Assembly (NCBI RefSeq): GCF_001438805.1
Contig: NZ_JQCF01000001.1
Coordinates: forward strand, 186,001-250,000
DNA length: 64,000 bases
From: Companilactobacillus kimchiensis
Lineage (GTDB): Bacteria > Bacillota > Bacilli > Lactobacillales > Lactobacillaceae
Direction: 5' to 3'
The notes beneath the pieces were generated by a model, which was not told the origin of the DNA, searched no databases, and was given only the letters and a program-made list of their open reading frames with translations. A program made the translations under genes and the position numbers. This document shows positions 1-8,976 of this stretch, one piece after another (positions within the stretch are counted from its first letter, which is position 1; each line of letters starts with the position of its first letter).

Positions 1-270
1 TGTTCCGTCAATTTCAATAGTTTCAAAAACATCGGGGCGATTACCAGATGTATCTCCAATAGAATCATGATGAGCTAGCACTCTGATACGCTCCTGATGT
101 TTGGTAACTTGTCTTCCAAGTACTAAAAAAGACTCAGACAAAATCATTTGGTTAGATGTCTGAATCTTTAATGGATCACTTGAAATTACTTTTCCATAAA
201 CAATATCGGCATAATCTGATTCGTTACCACCTTTACTATTCATCATTCCGAGGAGTTGTTCTCCAGCCAT
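1..270 (-). CDS. XkdR-like baseplate protein (DUF2577), partial
   Basis: Minus-strand reading frame open to the window edge; its C-terminus is missing. The ATG at 268-270 follows a GAAGGTG ribosome-binding site and lies inside the 3' end of the xkdQ-like gene, the tight overlap usual in PBSX-type tail operons. The visible 90 residues contain a GKVISSDPLKI stretch and a following beta-rich segment, as in DUF2577/XkdR proteins, small baseplate components encoded right after XkdQ. The assignment rests on that short similarity plus synteny. The rest of the baseplate (XkdS, XkdT, XkdU), tail fibre and lysis genes should lie left of the window. Confidence 0.6.
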   Translation of the reverse strand, partial: MAGEQLLGMMNSKGGNESDYADIVYGKVISSDPLKIQTSNQMILSESFLVLGRQVTKHQERIRVLAHHDSIGDTSGNRPDVFETIEIDGT

Positions 271-1298
271 GGCTCATTCACCTTCATTTCTAAATCACAT
301 TTATAATCCACATCAAAAGTATGAGTAGCCTTCATAATTGCCGTGTTATTAATCCAAAAACCAGCCTTAGATAAATCATCAATTTGAATATTCACAGAAT
401 TACCAGCAATCAATGACGTATCGCCCAAACAGGTCAAACTTAATGTATAAGTTTCCTTGTTTTTTTCTTTCAGTAATTCATCTGCTCGCTGTTTCATTTG
501 AGCATCATTGGCTTTATCTTTAGCATTCTCGACCTTTTGGAGCTTACCCCAATCTTGAACATTACCTGCAATACTATCGGTATAATTGAAACTAGTTTTA
601 GCAGGATCTTCACCACTAGATTCTTCACTAACAGATGAAGTTGAACTAGTCTGTTGTGATTCAGCTTGATTCTTTTTAATAATACGAACTGAATTAGCAG
701 CCTCATCAATTGATTTCTCAAAAGAAAATCCAGTCAACAAGGACTGGTCACCAACAATAATATTCAATTCGTTATATGGTGCTTTTCTCAATTCAACAAC
801 ATCATAGTTAGCAAGAACATAATACATTTGATTAGTAGCCTTTTGAGTCTTATCAATGCTTGATTTCAGCATATCAAAGTATGTCTTATTATCGGCCACT
901 TCTGCAGGTAATTTATAATCTGAACCATTAACAACCTTGTGACTTATTTCAGCCATTTTACAAACAGTATCAAATCTATCTGAAATGGTTGAGATTGGCC
1001 AAACTAATGAATCTTCATTCTTCAGATACCTAGTCTTGTCATAGGCTGTAATACTAAACTTCTTGTCTTCTTTAAAACTTACTTTAAAGACATAGCCATA
1101 AAATATCTTTTGTTCATCCCACTGGAATTCAACCACATCACCATCTTGAGGGTAAAACGAACTATCAAATAGCAAATCAAATGTTAATGTGCCTGCAGCG
1201 AAGTTTAAATCAGTGACCCATTTAATATCACTAACCAAATTAATAACATTCCAAGTATCACCACTATGTCGGCGACCAATAGTAAATTTGGTAATCAT
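243..1298 (-). CDS. XkdQ-like baseplate hub protein
   Basis: 351-residue protein of the XkdQ/YqbQ family, which forms the tail hub/baseplate region between the tape measure and the spike in contractile-tailed phages. The N-terminal half is beta-rich with the hub-like DGDVVEFQWDEQKIFYGYV segment. Residues about 205-240 are a Ser/Glu-rich low-complexity linker, and the C-terminal part resumes a beta fold. The start codon overlaps the stop of the xkdP-like gene by four bases (ATGA), implying translational coupling. Order (tape measure, XkdP, XkdQ, XkdR) matches PBSX. The family call is from synteny and general sequence character, without a database search. Confidence 0.75.
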   Translation of the reverse strand: MITKFTIGRRHSGDTWNVINLVSDIKWVTDLNFAAGTLTFDLLFDSSFYPQDGDVVEFQWDEQKIFYGYVFKVSFKEDKKFSITAYDKTRYLKNEDSLVWPISTISDRFDTVCKMAEISHKVVNGSDYKLPAEVADNKTYFDMLKSSIDKTQKATNQMYYVLANYDVVELRKAPYNELNIIVGDQSLLTGFSFEKSIDEAANSVRIIKKNQAESQQTSSTSSVSEESSGEDPAKTSFNYTDSIAGNVQDWGKLQKVENAKDKANDAQMKQRADELLKEKNKETYTLSLTCLGDTSLIAGNSVNIQIDDLSKAGFWINNTAIMKATHTFDVDYKCDLEMKVNEPWLENNSSE

Positions 1299-1993
1299 GC
1301 TGATCTCACATCACTTTCTTTGACCCAACCACGAGAGCCACCATCTAAAGTAGCGACATGATATGGATATAAAGCACCAGGAGCAACTAGAGAAATCTTT
1401 CTAGTAGCATTTTGCTCTGTTTGCCCCAGTCCATTGCCTTGGCTATCTCTATGCAGCTGACCGTTAACAATAACAATTGAACCCATACCCACCTTTGAAG
1501 GTGGACTGGGACGTTCTTCAACAGTCTGTACTGGTTGTTGTTTAACGCCTATTTTTTTTGCCTCAAATGGTCTGAATTCTTTTAACGACAATGTGTAAGT
1601 ATATTCACCATCATATCCATTCTTCATACCATATTCAAAACTGGAAATCGTTGACTTCAAAGAAACCTTAGTAGTTGAAATAACCAATCTAATTGGTTTT
1701 TTTAATTTTCTAGCTGATTCAATCCAATCGATATAATCCTGAGCTGAATCCAATAATTCTAATGCTGAAATATAATTCACCGCCTTAGGATCTATAGGTA
1801 GTGAACTCTCAATACTAATGTCCTGTAATTTGTCTTCACCCAATAAATTGACTTCACCAAGTTTGATAACGGTTTCAGATTTATCATCACTTTCACGTTT
1901 GATCATAATTTCTGTTGGATTAACTGGTAATTCAATCGTTTCATTTGAATCATTTGTTAAATAAAACCCTAAATGATTATCCACATACATCAC
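1295..1993 (-). CDS. XkdP-like tail protein with C-terminal SH3-like domain
   Basis: 232 residues. The N-terminal about 150 residues look like XkdP: a FYLTNDSNETIELPVNP opening, then an alpha/beta region ending KEFRPFEAKK. XkdP proteins normally finish with a LysM peptidoglycan-binding domain. Here, after a Pro-rich linker, the C-terminal about 60 residues (GSIVIVNGQLHRDSQG and a final GGSRGWVKESDV) look like a bacterial SH3-type cell-wall domain instead. Located three bases downstream of the tape measure gene and overlapping xkdQ, as expected. Role: baseplate-proximal tail protein that may contact the cell wall; the domain swap is inferred by eye. Confidence 0.7.
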   Translation of the reverse strand: MMYVDNHLGFYLTNDSNETIELPVNPTEIMIKRESDDKSETVIKLGEVNLLGEDKLQDISIESSLPIDPKAVNYISALELLDSAQDYIDWIESARKLKKPIRLVISTTKVSLKSTISSFEYGMKNGYDGEYTYTLSLKEFRPFEAKKIGVKQQPVQTVEERPSPPSKVGMGSIVIVNGQLHRDSQGNGLGQTEQNATRKISLVAPGALYPYHVATLDGGSRGWVKESDVRSA

Positions 1994-1996
1994 CTC

Positions 1997-4900
1997 CTAT
2001 CCTAGTGAAGCATTATTTCTGTCTATTAAATATTGTTCAATAATTGAAACTAATTTTTCACCATCATAGTTTTCATTCCCTGTGCTATTTATTTGAATTG
2101 CTCCAGGCGAAATGTTAACAGTGCTTTGACTATTTGACGTTGTACTGCTATTAGCACCTTTTGAAACAATACCACCAGCACCTATAACTGGATCATCATT
2201 TTTTAAATCATTTTGAATCGTTCCATTAACACCTAGATTGGATCCATTTAAACCTTGAAAGGTTGTCATCAAAGTGTTTAAAACACCTAATGCACGTTGA
2301 AAACCATTTGCTAACATATCACCAGGGTTATTTGCTAATCCACTCATAGTCATTGGTCCAATTTGAGGATTCATATTAGAAGCAGCGTCTACTACTCCTT
2401 GTGCCATATTGGCTGAAGCATCAGCTGCAGCGCCTGAATCTCTATTCAATCCATTGATTAAACCTTGATCAACCCAACGCCCGTATTGATTAAACAATTT
2501 TGATGGTGAACCAATATGAAGCACAGACTTAGCAGCAGAAACTACTTTACCAGCAACACTCTTAACTGCACTGACAGCCGATCCAATCATTGATTTAATA
2601 CCATTAACTAAGCCTTGAATTAAATCTTTACCTACACTAACCAATGAATTAACAAACCCCTTAGCTGCATTAACAGCATTCTGAATTCCACTCGAAACTG
2701 CTGTTACAACCCTAGACATAGCACTAACAATGGCAGTTACCATCATTGTTCCAGCCATAATAAATGCTGTTGCCAAGGTAATAACCGCTGAAGCTACCAT
2801 AGTTAAACCACTAGCAACAATCATAAGAGCAACACCAACGATAATTAATCCTGCTCCTAAATTGATAGCTGCAACTCCAAGTAACAATGCTCCAATAGCT
2901 GCAATCATCATAAGTGGTGCAGCCATCATTAAAGCGACAGCGAATATCATCATTCCAACACCAGCAACAATTGCAACAGCTGCAATCATAATCAAAGCTA
3001 CTGCCATTAATAGCAAACCAACTGCAGCTAGCATTGACATAACCGCAACAATCATTAATCCAGCCCCTAGCAATAAAGTACCAACTGCAGCAACCATTGC
3101 ACCGACACCAATTAATAATAAAGCTGCACCAAATAAAATGGCACCAATTGCACCTACTACAAAACCAACGCCAAGAACTGCAATGGCAATTCCTAGTGCT
3201 AACACACCAACAGCACCAACAATAGCAGCCAATCCAAATACCGCAATAGCACCAGCCAAAGCCAATAATCCAACAGCTGCACTAACACCATATTGAGAAA
3301 TTAAAGGCAATTGAGTAGCTAATAATGCTATACCGGCAGAAGCAATGAAAATAGATACACCAATCAATAATAAGGCTGCTGAAAATACTAAAAATCCAGC
3401 AGCGGCCACGATAAATTCAGGCCCTAATAGTTTGACCACAACGGCAAGTATGGCAATTGCTGCAAACATACCAAAAAATACAGCAATAGCAGCACCTCCA
3501 CCTGAGGCAATCTTTTGAGTCGCCATAGCCATAAGCAACATTCCACCACCAGCTAGAGCAACACCTGCACCAACCATCATCAAAGCTGCTCCTAATTTCA
3601 TGTAAGCACTAGCTGATTGAATAATTCCACCAGTCTTAGGAGTTTGAGGTAACTCAGGCGTTTTAGGAACTTTAGGCGTCTTAGGGGTCTTCAATTTTTT
3701 AAACATCTTTGAGAAATTTGATATTCCACTACCAATTTTCATAGCAGCCTTCAAAATTATAAATGCAACTGCAAGATTTTTAATTGTTCCCGCAATTTTA
3801 GTTATAGTACTTGGTTTCAATTTACTAATTCCATTGATAATGGCTGTAAACACAAGACCTTTTAAACCGCCTTTTAGGATTATAAAAGCACTGCCTAATG
3901 CTGTGATAGTACCAGGACTCAATCTACTAATAACTTTTGCAATAGCTGAAATAGATTTAACAACTCCTGATAAAGAGCTGCCAGCAAATGCCCCTAATTG
4001 TGAAAAAATATTATTTTTTCCACCAGACATCTTTCCAAATATCTTACTTCCCGCATTACCCAAATCATCAAACATAGTTTTAATATTATCCAAAGCCCCA
4101 GTAGATTTAAAACCACTAAACATATCGCCAATACCTTGTTTAATCTTTCCAATAACTATCATTGCTTTGTCGGCGAACGCATCAAAGTTAATATTCCCGA
4201 TTGAATCAGTTAAATTGCTCACCATCTTAATTCCGACTTTACCAACCCGATCAAATGCACCTTGCATCTTATTAGCAACAGTTTCTTTTAAACCGTCCAT
4301 AGCTTGACCAACTGTCTTATATTGTGTAGCCATTTTTGAAAAGTACTTATTAGTACCCGTAGAAGAAATAGCATTAAAGAAGTCTTGAGTTGCAATTTTA
4401 CCATCTTGAACACTTGAAACTAAATCTTTGGTCGACATTCCCATCGTCTTAGCGACTTGAGATACACCAGCAGGTGTTTGCTCCAACATCAACTTAAAGT
4501 CTTGCCACTGAACCATTGGTTTGGCAGCCATCTGAGTGGCTTGTTGGCTTAACGTCTTCATAGCCTGTTGAGGATTATCAGACGCAGCAGCCAATCCACC
4601 AAAACCTTTAACTAGTTTTCCGGTACCTTTAATACCCACGGCAGCCAATTGACTATACGTAGATGCCATATCAGATGCAGAATAGATTGTTTGTTGAGCG
4701 AATTTTTGCATGGATCCTTTAGCAACGGCAATTTGCTTAGGTGACTTACCCATCATCTGCATATTACCATCAAATGTCTGCCATGCCTTACTTGACTCGT
4801 TCAACTCACCTACCATAGAAGTAATTCCAGCAGTGGCCAGTCCAATACCTTTAGTGATTCCAGCACCGACAACAGTTCCACCAAGAACAGATTTGAACAA

Positions 4901-5071
4901 TCCACCAGCTTGTCCAGCTGATTTAGTTAGTCCGCTAAACGCACCACCACCGTTTAAAACTGATTTAAAACGTTGAAAACCTGATTCCCCTTTACTTAAA
5001 CCTGAACCTAATTTACTTAATGTTGAAGAAAAGCCATCGTAAATTTTAATTGTGGAACTTATAGTAGCCAT
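1997..5071 (-). CDS. Tail tape measure protein
   Basis: 1024 residues, the longest phage gene here, as expected for the protein that sets tail length and helps DNA enter the cell. The N-terminal part (residues about 85-290) resembles the tape-measure N-terminal domain, with Gln/Thr/Ser-rich helices and a GQAMDGLKETVANKM segment. Residues about 380-790 are extremely hydrophobic and Gly/Ala/Val/Met-rich, a run of many potential membrane helices. The C-terminus carries the familiar SAAKSVLHIGSPSKLF motif (about residue 850) followed by VDQGLINGL. It lies between the frameshifted chaperone gene and xkdP, the invariant position. Confidence 0.93.
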   Translation of the reverse strand: MATISSTIKIYDGFSSTLSKLGSGLSKGESGFQRFKSVLNGGGAFSGLTKSAGQAGGLFKSVLGGTVVGAGITKGIGLATAGITSMVGELNESSKAWQTFDGNMQMMGKSPKQIAVAKGSMQKFAQQTIYSASDMASTYSQLAAVGIKGTGKLVKGFGGLAAASDNPQQAMKTLSQQATQMAAKPMVQWQDFKLMLEQTPAGVSQVAKTMGMSTKDLVSSVQDGKIATQDFFNAISSTGTNKYFSKMATQYKTVGQAMDGLKETVANKMQGAFDRVGKVGIKMVSNLTDSIGNINFDAFADKAMIVIGKIKQGIGDMFSGFKSTGALDNIKTMFDDLGNAGSKIFGKMSGGKNNIFSQLGAFAGSSLSGVVKSISAIAKVISRLSPGTITALGSAFIILKGGLKGLVFTAIINGISKLKPSTITKIAGTIKNLAVAFIILKAAMKIGSGISNFSKMFKKLKTPKTPKVPKTPELPQTPKTGGIIQSASAYMKLGAALMMVGAGVALAGGGMLLMAMATQKIASGGGAAIAVFFGMFAAIAILAVVVKLLGPEFIVAAAGFLVFSAALLLIGVSIFIASAGIALLATQLPLISQYGVSAAVGLLALAGAIAVFGLAAIVGAVGVLALGIAIAVLGVGFVVGAIGAILFGAALLLIGVGAMVAAVGTLLLGAGLMIVAVMSMLAAVGLLLMAVALIMIAAVAIVAGVGMMIFAVALMMAAPLMMIAAIGALLLGVAAINLGAGLIIVGVALMIVASGLTMVASAVITLATAFIMAGTMMVTAIVSAMSRVVTAVSSGIQNAVNAAKGFVNSLVSVGKDLIQGLVNGIKSMIGSAVSAVKSVAGKVVSAAKSVLHIGSPSKLFNQYGRWVDQGLINGLNRDSGAAADASANMAQGVVDAASNMNPQIGPMTMSGLANNPGDMLANGFQRALGVLNTLMTTFQGLNGSNLGVNGTIQNDLKNDDPVIGAGGIVSKGANSSTTSNSQSTVNISPGAIQINSTGNENYDGEKLVSIIEQYLIDRNNASLG

Positions 5072-5089
5072 ATTAACCTCCTTTCTAGC

Positions 5090-5110
5090 AAAAAAAAGCT
5101 AAATCCTAGC
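5090..5110 (-). terminator. Possible weak intrinsic terminator after the chaperone gene
   Basis: A short stem (GCTA/TAGC around a 5-nt loop) overlaps the stop of the frameshifted chaperone frame and is followed by eight U. With only 4 bp it would be inefficient; it may just reduce tape-measure expression. Confidence 0.25.
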
Positions 5111-5306
5111 GATGTGCTTTGGACTTAGCCTTTCTTTCTGCCTCTTTTTGTTGTTTCTTTTCCTCATTGATTCTTATTTCAATTCCAGCGATAATTAACG
5201 CTCTTTCTCTATTTGAAAACGAAAGCCACGTTTGAGGCGTCCAGTGATATTCATTCATTGCATAGAAATAGTAATTTAAATCGCCTGTATCACTAGAATT
5301 GGCTAG
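5106..5306 (-). CDS. Tail assembly chaperone, -1 frameshift extension (GT form)
   Basis: A 66-residue open frame without its own start follows the chaperone stop in the -1 frame. The upstream gene ends in the classic slippery heptamer A AAA AAC (5306-5312) directly followed by its TAG stop. A -1 slip would join this frame as Leu-Ala-Asn-Ser-Ser, giving a fusion of about 203 residues. The extension has a Tyr/Trp-rich first half (NYYFYAMNEYHWTPQTW) and a very charged Lys/Glu C-terminus, typical of the T part of gpG-gpGT chaperones. Tail chaperones preceding tape measures are made this way in many long-tailed phages. Confidence 0.88.
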   Translation of the reverse strand, partial: LANSSDTGDLNYYFYAMNEYHWTPQTWLSFSNRERALIIAGIEIRINEEKKQQKEAERKAKSKAHR

Positions 5307-5716
5307 TTTTTTACTTCTTCACGGAGATTATCCACATCCTCTAAATCAAAACCACATAAATCTTGAATTTGATTGAGTAATTCGGCGTATTCCCCAACTT
5401 TTAACATTTTTTTCAAAAGTCCCACTGGATCAGCAATTGAGTTCCAACTCTTCTGTAAATCAGCATTATCAAGTTCAGGAGACACAACACATGCGGCTGC
5501 TAACAGATCAACATATTTAGATTGATCAACAGTTGATGTGATTTGACGTGTTTGTCTGTCTTTCGTCTTAGTTGTGGCTTGTTTTTGAAGAACTGAATTT
5601 TCATCTTCTGTAATTGATTTAATTACAAATGGTGCTTTAAATCGAGGAAACTTAATCTCCCTTGTTTCTGGTTTTGCATCCACATTTTGCATCAAAAAAT
5701 CTTTAACGTCTGCCAT
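5303..5716 (-). CDS. Tail assembly chaperone (XkdN-like, G form)
   Basis: 137-residue acidic protein between the tail tube and tape measure genes, the place of XkdN in PBSX. It should coat the tape measure during tail assembly and leave the finished particle. Begins MADVKDFLMQNVDAKPETREIKFPRFKAPF-like sequence, with the body rich in Asp/Glu/Lys helices (LLKKMLKVGEYAELLNQIQ). The gene ends GTA AAA AAC TAG, placing a -1 slippery heptamer at its last two sense codons. Ribosome-binding site GGAGG lies upstream of the ATG at 5716. Function is by synteny plus the frameshift signature. Confidence 0.85.
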   Translation of the reverse strand: MADVKDFLMQNVDAKPETREIKFPRFKAPFVIKSITEDENSVLQKQATTKTKDRQTRQITSTVDQSKYVDLLAAACVVSPELDNADLQKSWNSIADPVGLLKKMLKVGEYAELLNQIQDLCGFDLEDVDNLREEVKN

Positions 5717-5730
5717 TAATAAAACTCCTC

Positions 5731-6216
5731 CTATAAATCAAATCCTGTAAATGGTGTTACCAAATCTACTTCTTCAAACGTAAAGTCTGATTCCCATTCC
5801 ATTACACCATCATCGGCTTCAAAATCTCCAATAGGAATATCGTCTAAGTTAACTTCGCCTAAGTGAACTGTTTGTTTTCCAGCTCTTGAAGTAGCATCTT
5901 CAATTGACATCGTGATTTCAAAGTATAAATCTTTGCCACCTTGAATGTAAGGTAAAGCATATTTCAACCACGATGAACTGATTACATATCCACCTAAAGT
6001 ACCGGTACCTTCTACACTTGTTGTTTTCTTGTGTTTCCATCTACTACCCAGAGTTTGAACATCTTCCTTATTTTTTTCTAACTTCGCTGTAAATTTAGTA
6101 GCTTCAATCAAAGGAATCACTTTTCCATTAATTGTGATATATAGTTTGGCGTCCTTTGTTGAAATAGTATCTCTACCATTTAAAAAACTACCAATAGTAC
6201 TTGTTGATTCAGCCAT
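5731..6216 (-). CDS. Tail tube protein (XkdM-like)
   Basis: 161-residue protein immediately after the sheath gene. Predicted inner tube of the contractile tail, polymerising as hexameric rings. The sequence is beta-rich with the XkdM-type features LYITINGKVIPLIEATKFTA near residue 25 and an EGTGTLGGYVIS stretch in the middle. Length agrees with XkdM-family tubes (about 140-160 residues). Spacing of 15 bases from the sheath gene and its own GGAG ribosome-binding site fit tail-operon organisation. Confidence 0.88.
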   Translation of the reverse strand: MAESTSTIGSFLNGRDTISTKDAKLYITINGKVIPLIEATKFTAKLEKNKEDVQTLGSRWKHKKTTSVEGTGTLGGYVISSSWLKYALPYIQGGKDLYFEITMSIEDATSRAGKQTVHLGEVNLDDIPIGDFEADDGVMEWESDFTFEEVDLVTPFTGFDL

Positions 6217-6231
6217 ATTTCATTCTCCTTC

Positions 6232-7614
6232 CTATTCAACCACGATTGTCATGTAAAGTTTTTCCATGCTATCAACTGGCGTTACTGCCACATTGACTAA
6301 AATTGAATCCTTATCATTACCAGGTTCAACTGTTAAATCTGATGAATCAAAATCAGCAATAATGCCTGCTTTCATCAAGTTCGACATATAAGAAACTCGA
6401 TTGGCCTTAAATAAGTCACGACCAGTTGAATCATTATTGACCTTGCCAATGAACATATCTTCAAAGGCTTCTTCCGATTCAGTAGCAATCTGATCTAGAG
6501 TTCTGATGATTCGATTCTTGCTAAAGTCTTTAGGCTTCTTGTCGCTAAATGTAGTCAATGAATTAATATCTTGTTCGATTACCACACGTCCACCACGCTT
6601 GGCTGTAAATACGATCAAACCATCATTTAATGCCTTAATGGTTGATTCGTTATTCAGTGATGGATTAGTTGAAACTGCACCAGGATATTCTGAATAAGTT
6701 AATGATTTACTTGCATCAGTAGCAGATGAGATACCAGCAAAATAACCAGCCGCAGTTGTAGTATCAATTTGAGTACCATCTTCCAATACAACGCCATTAG
6801 CGACTACTGAAATGCCTTCATAATTGTAGTCATAGCCGCCTTCATAAACTGGTACAACAGCACGGACTTTATAACCTTCATCATCACGTAATCTTTGAAC
6901 TGATTGAGCTAATAATTGGTGAATATTATCATCTGGTTTGAAACCTGCAGCAGTAACCACATTGAATTGTTCTGTTTCTAAAGCTTCATTTAATAATTCT
7001 GTGATTTCGATTGGTTTAGTTGTTCCACCAGTCAAATCGTAGGTAGTTGAGTTTGCAAGCGACTCTAACTTATTTGTTGCTGGTTTGTCCTCAACACCAG
7101 GTACCTCATCAGTTGTAAATGCAACATCAATATACTCGTTTGATTTCAAGCCTTTAGCCGTGGTTGTTCTGATAACTTGTTGATCAACAACCTCAGTACC
7201 ATAAATAGTTGAAACTGTAATTCTAGTTGTATCGTTTGGATCCTTAACAACCGTCACATGCAATTCATTACCTTTGGTACCAGGATATTTAGCTGTAAAA
7301 TTCCAAGGCAAAGCATCGTTTGAAATTGTCGCTTTATCACCATCATTATCATTTAAGAAAAGTACTGTTAAAGCACCCTTCAAAGTTTCTCTCAAAGCTC
7401 CTAATTCTGGTGTATCTAATGATTCACCTAGTAAAGCCTTAAAATCTGAATTTGAATTTAATTCAGTAACACCTTTGGCACCCCAATTAAGAGTGACATT
7501 GTTGACCAAGAGTGTTCGACCTAGATTGGTATCAGCTTTTGGTTGTGCAGCACCAATCGTATTGATATAAGCACCTGGTCGACGTTTATTTTGTGTTGTC
7601 CAAGTTCCACCCAT
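6232..7614 (-). CDS. Contractile tail sheath protein (XkdK-like)
   Basis: 460 residues, the usual length for the sheath of PBSX-like myophages. It assembles around the tube and contracts to drive it through the envelope. N-terminus GGTWTTQNKRRPGAYINT is the characteristic sheath opening. The middle domain includes RGGRVVIEQDINSLTTF, and the C-terminal handshake region includes a beta-rich VNVAVTPVDSMEKLYMTIVV end. The ATG overlaps the stop of the preceding small gene (TAATG). This gene identifies the phage as a myovirus-type virus rather than the siphoviruses common in lactobacilli. Confidence 0.93.
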   Translation of the reverse strand: MGGTWTTQNKRRPGAYINTIGAAQPKADTNLGRTLLVNNVTLNWGAKGVTELNSNSDFKALLGESLDTPELGALRETLKGALTVLFLNDNDGDKATISNDALPWNFTAKYPGTKGNELHVTVVKDPNDTTRITVSTIYGTEVVDQQVIRTTTAKGLKSNEYIDVAFTTDEVPGVEDKPATNKLESLANSTTYDLTGGTTKPIEITELLNEALETEQFNVVTAAGFKPDDNIHQLLAQSVQRLRDDEGYKVRAVVPVYEGGYDYNYEGISVVANGVVLEDGTQIDTTTAAGYFAGISSATDASKSLTYSEYPGAVSTNPSLNNESTIKALNDGLIVFTAKRGGRVVIEQDINSLTTFSDKKPKDFSKNRIIRTLDQIATESEEAFEDMFIGKVNNDSTGRDLFKANRVSYMSNLMKAGIIADFDSSDLTVEPGNDKDSILVNVAVTPVDSMEKLYMTIVVE

Positions 7615-7769
7615 TACTTGATTCCTCCTTTAAACTTCTTAATTAATCTTTTTGCTTCAGTGAGTGAATACTGATCACTATCTGAAAGGACGATTTGTAA
7701 AATATCTCGATCAATGACACTGAACCCATCACTTTTAACCAATGAATCTTTAGTAAATTTATCTTCCAT
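7614..7769 (-). CDS. Small tail-operon protein, unknown function
   Basis: 51-residue open frame between the tail terminator and sheath genes. Its ATG at 7769 lies within the end of the terminator gene (11-base overlap) and its TAA shares a base with the sheath ATG (TAATG), so it is tightly embedded in the operon. The protein begins MEDKFTKDSLVKSDGF and ends in a basic stretch LIKKFKGGIK; no motif recognised. Its 3' end supplies the GGAGG ribosome-binding site of the sheath gene. Coding status is inferred from the overlaps and the uninterrupted frame. Confidence 0.7.
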   Translation of the reverse strand: MEDKFTKDSLVKSDGFSVIDRDILQIVLSDSDQYSLTEAKRLIKKFKGGIK

Positions 7770-8178
7770 CAGCAATCTTCCCTTTAAATTTCATATTTCG
7801 TTGCTTATCTGTTTCATCAATCTTGTGTGCTCTGACTTGAATACCAAATGTTAATAACAACGTATTATCATCAGACTGCTTAAAATTTCGATCACGAATC
7901 ACAGCATAATCAGTTAATTGAGTTAAATTATCTAACAAAATATCTTCCACATTTTCTATATCAGCTTTTGAATCATCTAACTTAGGAAAATAAACTAACT
8001 GATAGCTGTACTTTCTCATTTGAATATTAAATAATTCAGGCTTAACGCCTGTGACAATCTTTTCAACAAAAAAAGATGGCTCTTCAAAGCCACCTTTCTG
8101 GTTTTCTCGATATATTGGAATATTAGGAAAAATCCTTGCTAATTCATTTCCAATTAAATCTATAATACTAACTTTCAA
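7759..8178 (-). CDS. Tail terminator protein (XkdJ-like)
   Basis: 139 residues. Position directly before the tail sheath and after the gp10-like gene fits the tail terminator (tail-completion) protein that caps the tube and docks to the head. Sequence features match phage tail-terminator families: an early YRENQKGGFEEPSFFVE segment and a mid RKYSYQLVYFP strand. The start overlaps the previous stop by four bases (ATGA). No catalytic residues are expected. Assignment rests on synteny and moderate sequence resemblance. Confidence 0.75.
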   Translation of the reverse strand: MKVSIIDLIGNELARIFPNIPIYRENQKGGFEEPSFFVEKIVTGVKPELFNIQMRKYSYQLVYFPKLDDSKADIENVEDILLDNLTQLTDYAVIRDRNFKQSDDNTLLLTFGIQVRAHKIDETDKQRNMKFKGKIADGR

Positions 8179-8597
8179 TCAAACAGACCTCCCAACTTCT
8201 TCATTGCAGGAGTCAACAACATCGGCATCATATCTTCAATTTCAAACAACGTTTCCATAAGCATATGTTGACCTGATACCCAGCCACCACCTCCACGAGT
8301 ACGATGACCATCTTCAACATATCCGGCATACTCAACGTTATTCTCTATTTCAATCAGGAATAATGCACCATTGTACGTAGGACCATTCAAATGCCAACCT
8401 CTTCTCAAGGTGCCACCAGTCCGACCGTCAGTATATTGACCAACAGGCGTTCTGGATTTGACACCCTTAAGTGATTGAGTACCAACACGCTTAGAACTGG
8501 ACTCAACAGCCTGTCTAATTTCTTGAGCTTCAATTTTACTCTTTACCTTGTCAGCAAACTTTTGAAACTCAGCATCATCAATTGTTCCCCATGCCAT
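8175..8597 (-). CDS. HK97 gp10-like head-tail joining protein (XkdI-like)
   Basis: The preferred start is the ATG at 8597 (MAWGTIDDAEFQKFAD), giving 140 residues; the frame stays open upstream to 8624 but that would lengthen the overlap with the preceding gene. The sequence carries the hallmark of HK97-gp10/minor tail proteins: a helical N-terminus followed by SRTPVGQYTDGRTGGTLRRGW and NVEYAGYVEDGH, where the TPV-TGxLRxxW and YAxxVExG pattern is typical. It joins the neck to the tail. Order between head closure and tail terminator genes agrees. Confidence 0.85.
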   Translation of the reverse strand: MAWGTIDDAEFQKFADKVKSKIEAQEIRQAVESSSKRVGTQSLKGVKSRTPVGQYTDGRTGGTLRRGWHLNGPTYNGALFLIEIENNVEYAGYVEDGHRTRGGGGWVSGQHMLMETLFEIEDMMPMLLTPAMKKLGGLFD

Positions 8598-8976
8598 CAC
8601 CAACCACATCCTTGGCTTTTTCATCTCTGATCATCGCTACCTCTTGATGGCTGACATAGCCCTGATATCCTTTACTAGCACGTTTGTATTTAGTCTTGTG
8701 ACCATTTACATCAGTAACATAAATATCAGCTCCAGCAGGAATAAATACGCTATTATCAATCAATAACTTAGCATAATACTGATCAGTACCAAAAAAAGAT
8801 TGTTCAGAAGGCTTTTGACCTCCTAAAACAACCTTTGCTGGATGATTTTCAACTATGGTTACATCTTTACTACCAGTAAAAGCTCCCTTTTGAGTCCCAA
8901 TGACACCTTTAATCGTCACTCTGTCATTCCACAACTTAGGTAATACCCTACCCATGTGTTTGAATGCACCAATCAT
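8578..8976 (-). CDS. Head closure protein (XkdH-like)
   Basis: 132-residue protein with beta-strand-rich composition (NDRVTIKGVIG, AKLLIDNSVFIPAGADIYVTD), resembling the SPP1 gp16/XkdH head-closure fold that plugs the connector after DNA packaging. It lies between the gp6-like connector and the gp10-like gene, the expected slot. The start overlaps the end of the connector gene by four bases and the 3' end overlaps the next gene by 20 bases. Confidence 0.75.
   Translation of the reverse strand: MIGAFKHMGRVLPKLWNDRVTIKGVIGTQKGAFTGSKDVTIVENHPAKVVLGGQKPSEQSFFGTDQYYAKLLIDNSVFIPAGADIYVTDVNGHKTKYKRASKGYQGYVSHQEVAMIRDEKAKDVVGDGMGNN

Noticed and set aside
2730-3296. Long plus-strand open frame opposite the tape measure gene
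   Set aside because: Shadow of the low-complexity Ala/Gly/Met/Ile-rich coding strand; Pro/Thr/Ala/Ile repeats without start signals.
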